Assembly: GCA_947568835.1 (NCBI GenBank)
Contig: OX387603.1
Span: 126,501 to 190,500, forward strand
DNA: 64,000 nt
Direction of reading: 5' to 3'
Source: Protonemura montana
Taxonomy: Eukaryota; Arthropoda; Insecta; Plecoptera; Nemouridae
The translations under genes and the position numbers were made by a program. This document shows positions 1 through 11,545 of this stretch, piece after piece (positions within the stretch are counted from its first letter, which is position 1; every line of letters starts with the position of its first letter). The notes beneath the pieces are model-generated. The model saw only the letters and a list, made by a program, of their open reading frames with translations, ran no database searches and was not told the DNA's origin.

Positions 1-770
1 AAAGTAAAGCAACACTGTTCTCGGCCAGGTTTTGGATGTATATCCATAATACACATGACCTTTTCTTTTAGGAAGAGAGGTTAGTTGGAGAGATGAAAGT
101 CAAGGAACACTGAGCTGGGTCAGGTATTGGATTGGTGGCCATCACACATACCATCAGCTCTATTCGGGAGAGAGGTTGGAGGGATGCAAGTTGAGCAACA
201 CTACGCTGGGTCAGGTGTTGGATGGGTAACCGCCAGACCAGTTCTATACGGGAGAGAGGTTGGAGGGATGAAAGTTAAGCAACACTGCGCTGGGTCAGGT
301 ATTGGATGGATGACCATCATACACGTAAGCAGTTCTGTCCGGAGGAGAGGTTGGATGGATGAAAGTAAAGCAACATTGCGCTGGGCCAGGTATTGGATAG
401 GTACCTGCTAGACCAGTTCTGTTCGGGAGAGAGGTTGGAGGGTGAAAGTTAAGCAACACTGCCCAGAGTCGGGTATTGGATGGGTGAACATTATACACAT
501 AACCAGTTTTTTTCGGGAGAGAGGTTGGAGTGATGCAAGTTAAGCAACACTGTGCTGAGTCAGGTATTGGATGGGTGACCGCCACACAAATGACTAGTTC
601 TGTTCGGGAGAGAGGTTGGAGGGATGAAAGTTAAGCAACACTGCGTTGGGTCAGGTATTGGATGGGTGTCCATCATACACATGACCAGTTCTGTTCGGGA
701 GAGAGGTTGGATGGATGAAAGTTAAGCAACACTGCGCCGGGTCAGGTATTGAAAGGGTGACCACAGAACT
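1..770 (+). repeat. 5S-rRNA-derived SINE head, tandem array
   Basis: Roughly eight tandem units of about 91 bp run in from the left window edge. Each holds the 5S internal control region (GTTAAGCAACACTGCGC, then GGTCAGGTATTGGATGGG and TGACC) followed by a non-5S spacer with CAGTTCTGTTCGGGAGAG. The same unit forms the head of complete SINEs at 14.3, 53.6 and 57.8 kb, so this is a SINE-derived array, not a 5S gene cluster: the 5' and 3' ends of 5S rRNA are absent. Confidence 0.8.
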
Positions 771-1304
771 GTTTGGCGAGTTGTATACACTGGTCCTTGG
801 GAAATCACCAAGGTTAAAGAGGAGTGAAGCTAAAAAATTATGTTTTAGTTTAACATTGGTTGCATTTAACATTGGCTCAGTTCTTTCAGATTCACTACGA
901 TCATATTCTAGCATTATATGTTTCCATGGTGCAAATCAGCGCCTACTCTCAACTAACTTGATGGCTATACTGCATGCAGCGGAGTTGTGTCGGGCATGAA
1001 ATTAGTGTATAAAGGATTTGCATGTACCTTGTCTTCAAGCAGCTGACAGCGACACCAACTGTTGATATCTTCCCCTAACACAGGGGGTGTTAGCTACGCT
1101 CCCAGCTGTCTGGTTATCACCAACACCCCCCTCCCCTTCTCTCCTTCAGCAGCGTCACGTGGCGGCCATTGTTGACTCCCCTGCATCCTGCGTCCAGCGT
1201 CCTGCGTCCTGCGGCCAGCAATCACGGCACTTGAAACCTTCACGGAGCACTTTGTCCGACGCTTTCCCCGAGTCCCTGCAAGAAAAAACAAACAATATTA
1301 GCTG
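771..1304. other. Unassigned spacer
   Basis: No gene is recognised. Positions 1085-1260 are richer in G+C and carry short imperfect repeats of TCCTGCGTCC. The open frames here are short, lie on both strands and resemble no known protein. Confidence 0.4.
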
Positions 1305-2175
1305 ATGTTGTAAATTAGGCGCTTGAAAATACCTCTCATCGTCTCAGATGCAGAGAAAAGCTGCCGACTCACTCAGTGTGGTCCTGCAAGGGGGAGGATG
1401 CGGGATACAGACTTTAACTAACCCAAAATCTGCTTACAAACAAAACCTATTATCTCCACAAACAAAATAAGTACATAGATTCTGAAGTCCCTTCCTAGCT
1501 TTGTAGCTAGAATAAAAATATAAATGATAATTGAGTACGATAGCGTCTATATAGCGGTGCGTCATGTCGAGCTGGCGTCGTGGCGGCTCACAACTCAGGA
1601 GCAGTGTCCTTCAATACGCAGTCTGATGATCGGCGACTCACGTCCACTTGGTCTTGCGATGTTTGACTGTTACGTCTCCCTTCTTGCATCCGCTCGGTTC
1701 ACCGGCCTCGAGCAGTTTCTCCTGACACGTCTTGTCGCGTTCCCGACCTCGGGCTGACTCCCTGCTCCTTCGTTGGTCTTCCTCGCGCGTTCCTCAAGCT
1801 CCCCCTCCGGATTACACAACTCGTGACTCAGTCGACCAATCATTGGCTCGCATTTAGTTTGTGACCATATTTGGAGATTTTCGTCCACAGGGATCCCCCA
1901 GGTCGCTACTAGCCACCGTACTCAAATATTCCTCTACTTTACATTTTAATATACATTGCAAATAATTGGGAGAGTCAGTTTGGAACGGATAGTAAGACCA
2001 GGACCGCACTGCGAGCGTCAGCACATTCCGCTGATAAATAGTCATTCAGTATCGCCACCTGGAGCTTAACCATGGGGCAATTTGCAAACAGAGGCAAGAA
2101 CGCTGGCGCCCCAAGGGAGACTTATCAGAGATATTTCACAGACGCACGTGGCTAGAAGCCTGTGACCCAATATGT
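1305..2175 (+). repeat. Dispersed repeat family, copy A
   Basis: This stretch matches 36784-38060 in patches and in the same order: AATACCTCTCATCGTCTC, a GTCCTGCAAGGGGGAGGATG block, AATTGGGAGAG with a CACTGCGAGCGTC block, and ACGCACGTGGCTAGAAG near the end. Two diverged copies in one window show that it is a dispersed repeat. No terminal inverted repeats, LTR ends or coding region were recognised, so its class is unknown. Confidence 0.55.
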
Positions 2176-2254
2176 GCATTTCACAATGTAAACAAATGAC
2201 ACATCCATGCAAATGTTGGTACCAATAAGATCTGATAGCAGCAATTCATGGATC

Positions 2255-4112
2255 ATGTTCATCAAGTGTCAAATGATCCAGCCAGCTGATCTCAAATAAC
2301 CTGGATAGAGCATAGGATCCAGCCAGCTGATATCAAATAACCTGGATAGAGCATAGGATCAAGCCAGCTGATCTCAAATAACCTGGATAGAGCATATGAT
2401 CCAGTCAGATGATCTCAAATAACCTGGATAGAGCATATAATCCAGTCAGCTGATCTCAAATATCCCAGATAGAGCATAGAATCCAGCCAGCTGATTTCAA
2501 ATAATTTGAAAAGAGCAAAGGATCCAGCCAGCTCATCTCAAATAACCTGGATAGAGCATAGGATCCAGCCGGCTGATCTCAAATGACCTAAATGGAGCAT
2601 AGGATCAATTTAGCTTATCTCTAATAATATGGATGGCATAGGATCCAGCCAGCTGATCTCAAATAACCTGAATGGAGCAAATGATCCAGCCAGCTGATCA
2701 TAAAGAACCGGGATAGAACTTAGGATCAAGCCAGCTGATCTCAATAACCTGGATGGAGCAAAGGATCCAGCCAGCTAATCTCAAATAACCTAGATAGAAC
2801 ATAGGATCCAGCAAGCTGATCTCAAATAATGTGGATATAGCATAGGATCCAGCCAGCTGATCTTTAATAACGTGGATAGAACTTAGGATCCAGCCAGCTG
2901 ATCTTAAATAACCTGGATGGAGCAAAGGATCCAGCCAGCTAATCTCAAATAACCTAGATAGAACATAGGATCCAGCAAGCTGATCTCAAATAATGTGGAT
3001 ATAGCATAGGATCCAGCCAGCTGATCTTTAATAACGTGGATAGAACATAGGATCCAGCCAGCTGATCTCAAATAACCTGGATGGTGCAAATGATCCAGCA
3101 AGCTGATCTCAAATAATGTGGATATAGCATAGGATCCAGCCAGCTGATCTTTAATAACGTGGATAGAACATAGGATCCAGCCAGCTGATCTCAAATAACC
3201 TGGATGGTGCAAATGATCCAGCCAGCTGATCTTAAATACCTGGATTGAACATAGGATCCAGCCAGCTGATCTCAAATAACCTGGATAGAGCATAGGATTC
3301 AGCCAGCTGATCTCAAATAACCTGGATAGAGCATAGGATCCAGCCAGCTGATCTCAAATAACCTGTTTAGAGTATGGGATCCAGCCAGCTGATCTTAAAT
3401 AACCTGGATATAGCATAGGATCCAGCCAGCTGATCTCAAATAACCTAGATAGACAATAGGATCCAGCCAGCTGATCTCAAGTAACATGGATAGAACATGG
3501 GATCCAGCCAGCTGATCTCAAAGAACCTGGACAGAGCATAGGATCCAGCCAATTAATCTCAAATAACCTGGATAGAACATAGGATCCCCCCAGCCGATTT
3601 CAAATAACATTAATAGAGCATAGGATCCAGTCAGCTGTTCTCAAATAACCTGGATAGAACATAGGATCCAGCCAGCTGATCTCAAATAACCTGGATAGAA
3701 CTTAGGATCTAGCCAGCTGATCTCAAATAACATGGATAGAACATAGGATCCCCCCAGCCGATTTCAAATAACATTAATAGAGCATAGGATCCAGTCAGCT
3801 GTTCTCAAATAACCTGGATAGAACATAGGATCCAGCCAGCTGATCTCAAATAACCTGGATAGAACTTAGGATCTAGCCAGCTGATCTCAAATAACATGGA
3901 TAGAACATAGGATCCAGCCAGCTTATCTCAAATAACCTGGATAGAGCTTAGGATCTAGCCAGCTGATCTCAAATAACGTGGATAGAACATAGGATCCAGT
4001 CAGCTGATCTCAAATAACCTGGACGGAGGATAGGATCCAGCCAGCTGATCTCAAATAACCTGGATAGAGCATAGGATCCAGCCAGCTGTTCTCAAGTAAA
4101 CTAGTACGAATC
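2255..4112 (+). repeat. 41-bp satellite array I
   Basis: About 45 copies of a 41-bp unit, typically GGATCCAGCCAGCTGATCTC then AAATAACCTGGATAGAGCAT and A. The unit contains a BamHI-like GGATCC and the palindrome CAGCTG. Larger duplicated blocks occur, for example around 2745-2900 and 2915-3180. Minus-strand open frames across it are artefacts of the repeat. The same family recurs at 7076-7866 in the same orientation. Confidence 0.9.
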
Positions 4113-5102
4113 CCAAAATGAAACTTTCTGTGGGGCCTAAAAGCGCTACGAGACAAAACTAGAAGACATTGGTTTTTGGGTAGAATGCTTGAGTAATGCC
4201 AGACCCAACCCCAACCTTTGATAAGCTTTGTTACCTTTAGCTACCAATGTCGACAGAGCAATGAAATGAAGAGAAATGTAATAAAAACAAACCTTGATAA
4301 ATGAACTCAATTGAATGACGCCGCACCAGTCATTGTCCGATGCATGTCATCAGCAACAAGTGGAATGTGAACCCACATCTCACCGATAGTTTCAACACAG
4401 CAAAGTTGGTTCAGTTTGTAACCATGATAACATACGAGAAAGGAGAGTAATGTTTTAGCACGTGGTTCATTTAGAGCAGTACGGCTGCAAAGTCTTCCAA
4501 AGTTAGCCACTGAATTTAAAGTTCGCAATATCACGGCCAAGTGGCACGTGTTTTCCAGAATAATAACGGTTAAACATATGAATAAATCGAGCACACGGCA
4601 GTGACAGTTCGAATCGAAAGCTTATGACTAACAAACTGAATTTAAAACACTCGTGAATGATAAACAGAAAGAAGAATCTAATGGAAATACACATTATAAA
4701 TATAGTCCTAGAAAATTCGCTTCGATTTCAACGTAGAACCGGTTTCAAACACTGGCCTGGCGCGGTCCCAGCTGTCCTAGCTCGGGGAAGCCTCGCGACG
4801 TACTGAACTTCCCGCTGAGCTCGGTAGTGAGCCGAGCGCCGAGCCGTCACGAAGATTTGAAATTGTTTAGGAGCTGATGCACTCTGCCGGCTAACAGCTG
4901 CACTAGCTCCATCACATGGTACAGATTGTCGCTAGTAGATGGCGCATGCAGCCGTTCTTTGAAACATTTCGACATATTGTGATTTTTGTGCTATTTTGAG
5001 GGATTATTTGAATACTATGATCTTGCTTATAAACCCGGTTAACTTTGGTAGCAGTGATTTATGGTTTCACTGTGGATTGCTTCATGATGTAATTTTTCAG
5101 AC
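4113..5102. other. Unassigned spacer with a GC-rich patch
   Basis: No coding region or known repeat is seen. Positions 4745-4860 are GC-rich and CpG-rich compared with their surroundings and could be an old promoter fragment, but nothing downstream supports a gene. Confidence 0.35.
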
Positions 5103-5171
5103 TGAATGCGTCTAGCAGGCTATGTTTTGAGCACAGGGAGGGCGTTTAGCAGGCTTTATCTCGAGCACAGG
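5103..5171 (+). repeat. 34-bp minisatellite, left fragment
   Basis: Two copies of a 34-bp unit (GGGCGTTTAGCAGGCTTT, then GTCTCGAGCACAGGGA) stop where LINE coding sequence begins. The same repeat resumes at 6413, so a LINE appears to sit inside this array. Confidence 0.75.
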
Positions 5172-6412
5172 GATGGCATTTATGATTTTTCAAAAGCCTT
5201 TGATGTGATTGACCATGATTTACTTTTAAGCAAACTTGCAAATATGGGCATTCGTGGTTTGGCAAGTAATTGGATTAAATCCTACTTATCCAATAGGAAG
5301 CAAGTCGTTGTCCTAAGAGGCAATAGTGGTATATATTCTTCCAAAATAGTGACTACAACAGTCGGTCTGCCTCAAGGTTCAAACATCGCCCCACTGTTGT
5401 TTATCCTGTTTACTAATGATTTGCACGATTCCATTACTGATGGTGCTTTGACTCTTTTCGCTGATGACACCACACAGCTAGTAACATAATATAAGGACGA
5501 TAAGGTTTGTGTGAAGGCTAACATCGCAACGAATGAAATGGAGCAATGGTGCCACAAAAATCGATTGTTTTTAAACATAAAGAAAACTGCATTTTTAAGA
5601 TTTAGATGTAAAAATAAAGCAGACTCATCCCCTCTAATTTGGTTGGAGGGGAAAAGTATTAAAGAATGTAATGAGGTTAAATTCCTAGGGTGACTTGTTG
5701 ACAATAAACTAGACTGGAAGAGCCACATCGACATTGTTTCTAAGAAAATTGCGTCCGGTGCTTTTTGATACACAAATTAATGAGTGTTCTTAATCTAGAG
5801 CTTGTTTTAATGGCGTATTATTCTCTCATTTACTCGTTTTTAAACTATGGCATAATTTTCTGGGGTAATTCGTTGCACGCACGCAGATTGTTTGTCTTGC
5901 AAAAACGAAGTGTGCGACACCTGGTTTAAGCTAGTTTTAACCCGTGTGCCAAGATATTTTATAAGGACTCATGTAGACCTCATTTTAAAAAACTGAACCT
6001 TCTGACATTACCTTGTATGTATATTTTCTCAACCATTATGTATCTAAGGCAGAATCGTAGTGAATTATGGAATGGACAACCGCATCAGTATAACACGAGG
6101 AATGTTAACCTAATAATTGGTGGCGATTTAGAAATCAAAAACCATACTAATTCGAAGGGACCAATTGATATGGGAGTAAAAATGAACAATACCCTTCCTT
6201 CCTACATAAAAGAAATCACAGGTGGGAGTTTTAAAACAAAACTAAGGTCCTTTTTAGTATAGCAATGTTTCTATTCAATTGATGAGTTTCTGCGTTTTAA
6301 AGTATAAATCCTGATTTGTATAGTATATGATGTGATATTTGTATACTAAGATGATTGTCTACATAACATTTTATGTTGAACTGGACAATAAACAATAAAC
6401 AATAAACAATTT
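5172..6412 (+). mobile_element. LINE fragment (CR1/Jockey-like), 5' truncated
   Basis: The coding sequence is the C-terminal half of a non-LTR reverse transcriptase. It shows DFSKAFDVIDHDLL, then GLPQGSNIAPLLFILFTNDL and the catalytic LFADDTTQL box, followed by a thumb region (NEVKFLG, SHIDIVSKKI) and the typical C-terminal YGIIFWGNS and FYKDSC motifs. The reading frame has stops after TTQLVT (5487-5489) and after VKFLG (5691-5693), and later parts lie in other frames, so the copy is dead. The 3' end carries a short (ACAATAA)n tail at about 6390-6411. It is inserted in the 34-bp minisatellite. Clade assignment is from motif resemblance only. Confidence 0.85.
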
Positions 6413-7075
6413 TACAGGCTTTGTCTTGAGAACAGAAAAGGGGTTAAGCAGGCTTTGTCAATCACAAGGAGGGCGTTTAGCAGTCTTTGTCTTAAAAACA
6501 GGGAGGGCGTTTTACAGGCTTTGTCAAGAGTTCAGTTAAGGGCGTTTAGCAGGCTTTGTCACGAGCACAGGGAGGGCGTTTAGCAAATTTTTTCTGAAGC
6601 ACAGGGAGGGCGTTAAGCAGGCTTTGTCTCAAGCACAGTTTAGGGCGTTTAGCAGGCTTTGTTTTAAGCACAGGTAGGGCGTTTAGCATGCTTCAACTTG
6701 AGCACAGAGAAAGCGTTTTGCAGGCTTTGTCTTGAGCATATGGAGGGTGTTTAGCAGGCTTTCTCTCTAGCAGAGGGAGTGCGTTTAGCAGGCCTTTTTC
6801 TCCAGCACAGGGAGGGCGTTGGGCATGCTCTGTCTAAAGAATAGGGAGGGCGTTTAGCATGCTTTCTCTCAAACTCAGGTAAGCTCAGGTAAGCTCAGGG
6901 CGTTTAGCATGCTTTGGGGCATTTAGACGGCTTCGTCATGAGCACAGTGGTGCAGCTAGCAGTCTTTGTCTTGAGCACAGGGAGGGCGTTTGGAAGTCTT
7001 TGTCTTTAGCACAGAGAGGGCGTGTAGCAGGCTTGTCTCAAGCACAGGAATAACGTTTAGCTCAGCTTGCGCTCA
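6413..7075 (+). repeat. 34-bp minisatellite, main array
   Basis: Around 19 diverged copies of the 34-bp unit GCGTTTAGCAGGCTTTGTCT + TGAGCACAGGGAGG. The same family lies beside 5S-SINE arrays at 14683-14998 (minus) and 15396-15478 (plus). Confidence 0.8.
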
Positions 7076-7866
7076 ACCAGCCAGCTGATCTCAAAGATCA
7101 TGCTTAGAGCATAGGATTCAGTCAGCTGATCTCAAATAACCTGGATAGAGCATAGGATCCAGTCAGCTGATCTCAAATAACCTGAATAGAGCAAAAGATC
7201 CAGCCAGCTGATCTCAAATAACCTGCATAGAACATAGGATCCAGTCAGCTGATCACAAATAACCTGAATAGAGCATAGGATCCAGTCAGCTGATACCAAA
7301 TAACCTGAATAGAGCATAGGATCCAGCCAGCTGATCTCAAATAACCTGGATAGAGCATAGGATCCAGCCAGCTGATCTCTTATAACCTGGATAGAGCATA
7401 GGATCCAGTCAGCTGATCTCAAATAACCTGGATAGAGCATAGGATCCAGTCAGCTGATCTCAAATAACCTGGATAGAGCATAGGATCCAGCAAGCTGATC
7501 TCAAATAACCTGGATAGAACATAGGATCCAGCCAGCTGATCTCAAATAACCTGAATAGAGCATAGGATCCAATCAGCTGATCTCAAATAACCTGAATAGA
7601 GCATAGGATCCAGCCAGCTGATCTCAAATAACATGGATACAGCTTAGGATCCAGTCAGCTGATCTCAAGTTACATGGAGAGGACATAGGATCCAGTCAGC
7701 TGATCTCAAGTAACCTGAATAGAGCATAGGATCCAGCCAGCTGATCTCAAATAACATGGATACAGCTTAGGATCCAGTCAGCTGATCTCAAGTTACATGG
7801 AGAGGACATAGGATCCAGCCAACTGATCTCAAGTAACCTGGACAGAGCATAGGATCCAGCCAGCTG
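7076..7866 (+). repeat. 41-bp satellite array II
   Basis: About 19 copies of the same 41-bp unit as 2255-4112, joined directly to the end of the 34-bp array. The last copies form a duplicated block (7615-7735 and 7736-7860). Confidence 0.9.
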
Positions 7867-8587
7867 ATGAAAATTGAAGTAGGGCAATCCATTGTTGGCA
7901 ACAGGTAGGAGTCCCTAAAAGTGACACTCGCCACGTGCTTTCACCACTTTTAGTAATTGAACTTGATAACTTGCAATTGTATATTGATGTAATAATTGCG
8001 AAATCTGGACAGAATCTTGACCACACGATTTATTTTAAAAGCAATGCTAATGTTAAAAATGGGCGAGTAAAACGCAATCTATGAATGCGATATTGTCTCA
8101 ATCATTGGCACGCATCTGGGTAAGGAATTCCTTCCTGCGTAAAAGTCGCTAGGAATTTAGTGCGTAGTAAGCAAGTGAATCCTTACTTGTTTGAGAGGAA
8201 CAAAGAATTGTAAAATGAAAGGGACAAAGAATGTGAAACATGTGCACGTGTTGTTTGGATGTTGTGTCCATGTTTTATTGATGAGATGGAGCCGAGGAAA
8301 CTGCGTTGTAAAGTGAGACAAGCAAACTTTATTGCGATGTCAAATTGCTGGCGTGAGATATTACAGATTGTCTGGGAAAAACCCACCTCGATCCTTGACA
8401 ACACAAAGAAGACGTCGGACCCGCACTTCATCTTAACCATGTGTTCGACTCAACAATTCAATGTTTCAAACCCAGGACGAGGAAGTTTCAAAGTTAGAAA
8501 CCAAGAGTAACCATGAGGCAAACCCAACCACACCCAACACAATGCACAAAGCTTCTCCAGTTTGCTTTGTGCATTCTACTGAACTTG
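7867..8587. other. Unassigned spacer
   Basis: No gene is recognised. A perfect 12-bp hairpin (AATGCACAAAGC / GCTTTGTGCATT) lies at 8541-8574, just before a 5S-SINE head fragment. Confidence 0.4.
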
Positions 8588-8755
8588 GGAGTTAAGCAAC
8601 ACTGCGCTGGGTCACCGTATTGGATGGGTGACCATCATACACATGACCAGTTCTGTTCGGGAGAGAGGTTGGAGGGATGAAAGTTAAGCAACACTGCGCT
8701 GGGTCAGGTATTGGATGGGTGACCATCATACACATGACCAGTTCTGTTGGGAGAG
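8588..8755 (+). repeat. 5S-SINE head fragment, two units
   Basis: Two 5S internal-control-region units with the 91-bp spacing seen elsewhere. The fragment lacks both the true 5S start and the SINE body. Confidence 0.75.
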
Positions 8756-9021
8756 CGTAAAGTGCGGCTCTGTTTTCTGCGCCTCAACGATTGTTTTGTG
8801 CGGCTCTGTTTTGTGCGGCCCTGCAAACTGGTTTTGGGATTGTGCGGCTGTGGAAACTGCAGCCGTGTATACTGCGCCCCGACTGGCGACTGATGTTTTT
8901 GAGACGGGCTTAATAATCTCCTCCCCTACCATAGTACGTCACGTGTTGTTACTTGGGCAACCCATTCAACTTCAACGTCTTGCTGGCAAGTGTTAACAAG
9001 GCGTTTGCAATAAAAGCTATC

Positions 9022-9125
9022 AATTGACAGATTGACGACGCATTGACGCGACTTATGGAACAGATTGACGACGCATTGACGTGACTTAGGGAACAGATTG
9101 ACGACGCATTGACGTGACTTAGGGA
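9022..9125 (+). repeat. 33-bp tandem repeat, three copies
   Basis: Three copies of a unit with CAGATTGACGACGCATTGAC followed by GTGACTTAGGGAA. The surrounding sequence has no recognised gene. Confidence 0.8.
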
Positions 9126-9242
9126 TAAGGGTTGGCTGCGCGTGGGATTAAAGCGCTTTGCAAGTCATCAATGTAGTAACCGCTAAGGAAAGAAAAGCTT
9201 CGAAAAGTAAATTTACACTCGTTGTCTAATTGTGATCCGAAT

Positions 9243-9328
9243 TGTGATGTTTAACGAACGCACTGTTTTAATAACTGGGATTGTTGCACTGGGCTCATGG
9301 TGTCGGTGAATGAATGGATGATATTGAG
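9243..9328 (-). mobile_element. 5S-SINE 3'-tail fragment
   Basis: GTTTAACGAACGCACTGTTT and GGTGTCGGTGAATGAATGGA match the reverse complement of the SINE tail at 57250-57345. It is a 5'-truncated copy. Confidence 0.6.
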
Positions 9329-10760
9329 CCTATAATGTTATATAGAAGACTTTATTCCCATATTGGAGCGCCCTCTGGTAGCAAACAATAAGATAATGCT
9401 AAATATATTTCTAATTGAATGAGCGAGGGAAGCGAGCAAAATCCTCTCAATTACACTGCTCCAAAAATCACTTGTCTGTGTGTGTGTGTGTGACTGTTTA
9501 GAGCAAAGAATAATTTCAACACAAGGAATATACATTTGCGGCCCCAAAATTGCGTCAAAAACCGCATCTATTGTTGATTGGTAACAACTCAAATCAAAAA
9601 CTCATCTTAAATCGCTCATCCTTACTACGCGAAAAGGTGATCGAAGCGTTTATTGGTAGGTGTAGATACTGTGACAATGTTGCCAGAACGGGGTACCCTT
9701 TTTCCTACAACAAAACAATTGCATAATTTCTGTCTGTAACATGTCACAAAGCAACCTTCACAACGCAAATGTCAATGTAATGCTGCAACTAAATAAGTGC
9801 ATACTCAGAGCTAATCCAGGACAAAATTTTATTAGAGGATCATATCTAAATTCTGTACAAGTGAAGTGTCTAATTTCATTAACTCTTGATGTATTTTTAG
9901 AGAGAATATCTTTACCGAGATTAGATGATCGGTGAGGGACTGCAAACTAGATTTAGATATGATAACCCAGGCGTTGACAGAAGTAATTCCAGTTTTGTCG
10001 AACGAAAATACAAGTCCCACCGTGAGAGTAAACATCACGTGTAGAGATTGATTTAAGTTGGAAGCCCAGTAGAACAATTATTGAATAAAGATTGTATTGA
10101 AATTGTATTAATACAATTTCCTTCGTTCGTTTTTACCCAATGTTCTGAGAAAGTAATTTTATTTACATCCAAGTTGAAGTTTTTAATTGCTTTAAATAAT
10201 TCAGTGATTTTAAAATGGATTGAACGGTTATATTGATACAACATTGTAAAGGTATGGTATTTAATTTTCCTAGCCGACGTGTTTGAGTGAATATTTTTGA
10301 GATTGTTATCTATCCACTGCGGTGAACAAAGTGCGCTCTTTAGGGGAAGGTACTGTCATTGTCATTGAATCTTTAAAGAGCGCACTGCAGGTCGGGAGAC
10401 CCTAACTAAAATACCTGCTCCCTAATATCGTTTGGCGGCATCATCTGGCCGATTGGTCAAACAATCTTTGGTCGATCCCACGCCTCGAAGCCTGTCAATC
10501 TTTTGCAGATGTTACTCCGTAACATTCCGAATATTCATAACGGTATCTATGATATATCCACTAGCGAAATTGAAATTTCGTCGCTGTTTCTGTCGTCATC
10601 TGGGTAGTCATCTCCGAATTCCACTCCATCATTAAAAATATAATCTTGATCTTGAGAGTTGAGAGTGTTTGATTTGACTTGGAATAAAATACCCCAAAAC
10701 ACATAAATGCTAGTCATTTGACATCAGTAGTAACGCCACCTGATTGGTCAGAATTTTGCT
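9329..10760. other. Unassigned spacer with palindromes
   Basis: No gene is recognised. A (GT)n run lies at about 9476-9492. A perfect 22-bp palindrome, GAAATTGTATT + AATACAATTTC, is at 10099-10120. A 13-bp stem (AGTGCGCTCTTTA at 10330-10342, its complement at 10374-10386) forms a hairpin. Confidence 0.45.
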
Positions 10761-11138
10761 GTTATAAGCAGGGGCGGCTCGTGAGGGAGGGCTGCGGGGC
10801 GGCTGCCCTCCCTAGCATTTTCGACAGAATAAAAGTATAATTGTTATTATTATAATAATTATAAGTGTTGGTAAGACGAAGGGGTTCAGAGCCAGTAGAT
10901 GATGGTGTGGTTGAAAACGGTTTTTGCTCTGTTGAATGGTTTTTAGGTCCTAAAAAGGACCGTGTCGGTGGTCGACGTTTCGCCAGCGTTGGCGCTGGCA
11001 TTCTCAAGACTGTGATGTGCAGCTGGTGTTGTCTGCTTTTTTATTTGTTTTGCGTTTTTTGCGCTACTTTTTGGCTCGTATAGATTTGTAAAAACTTTTT
11101 GACTTTTTTTAAAAAACATTATCGGTAGAACGCATTAA

Positions 11139-11203
11139 TGCCGAACCGAATGTGTAACCGAACCGGGATATGAACCCGGGACCTCCCAGTTGTTGGCCGG
11201 GTT
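11139..11203 (-). mobile_element. tRNA-derived segment in palindrome arm (left)
   Basis: On the minus strand the segment carries GGGTTCATATCCCGG, a good B box and T-arm. The mirrored copy is at about 12737-12800 on plus. It resembles the tRNA-like segment at 19341-19420, so a tRNA-related SINE piece was probably inside the element before the arms were duplicated. Confidence 0.55.
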
Positions 11204-11287
11204 TTATATTTGTATGTAAAGCTTTCACATTGCACTGTTAATATTCAAAATATTCATCATAATATGAAGTAATGCTGTGATTACAAA

Positions 11288-11545
11288 ATGTCGAACATTG
11301 TGTCAAAGTTCGGCAAGACCGTTCTGTTCACAACAATGAAGTGCGACCCAAAGAAGCAGCCTGAATATGAAGACAAACTCGTGGCGTTTGAAACAATTGA
11401 CTACCGATCCGATCTCACTGCCCTCTCGAACCCGTGCCAGAGATTGAATTCATTTAGACGTACGATGGTTTTACATTTGAAATTAAACGTTCCGTGTAAT
11501 TTAATAATTTTAAGTGAATCAACACCTTGTTCTCCTTTCAGTTAA
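11288..11545 (+). other. Open frame in the left palindrome arm
   Basis: An 85-residue frame starting MSNIVSKFGKTVLF is mirrored in the right arm at 12397-12654 with only a few changes. It has an acceptable ATG context but matches no family known to me. Each arm also holds a second 86-residue frame near the loop (11688-11948 on minus). They may be captured gene pieces or chance frames. Confidence 0.25.

Noticed and set aside
2698-3293. MLYPGYLRSAGWIL-type frames
   Set aside because: By-product of the 41-bp satellite; frames are short and broken by unit variants.
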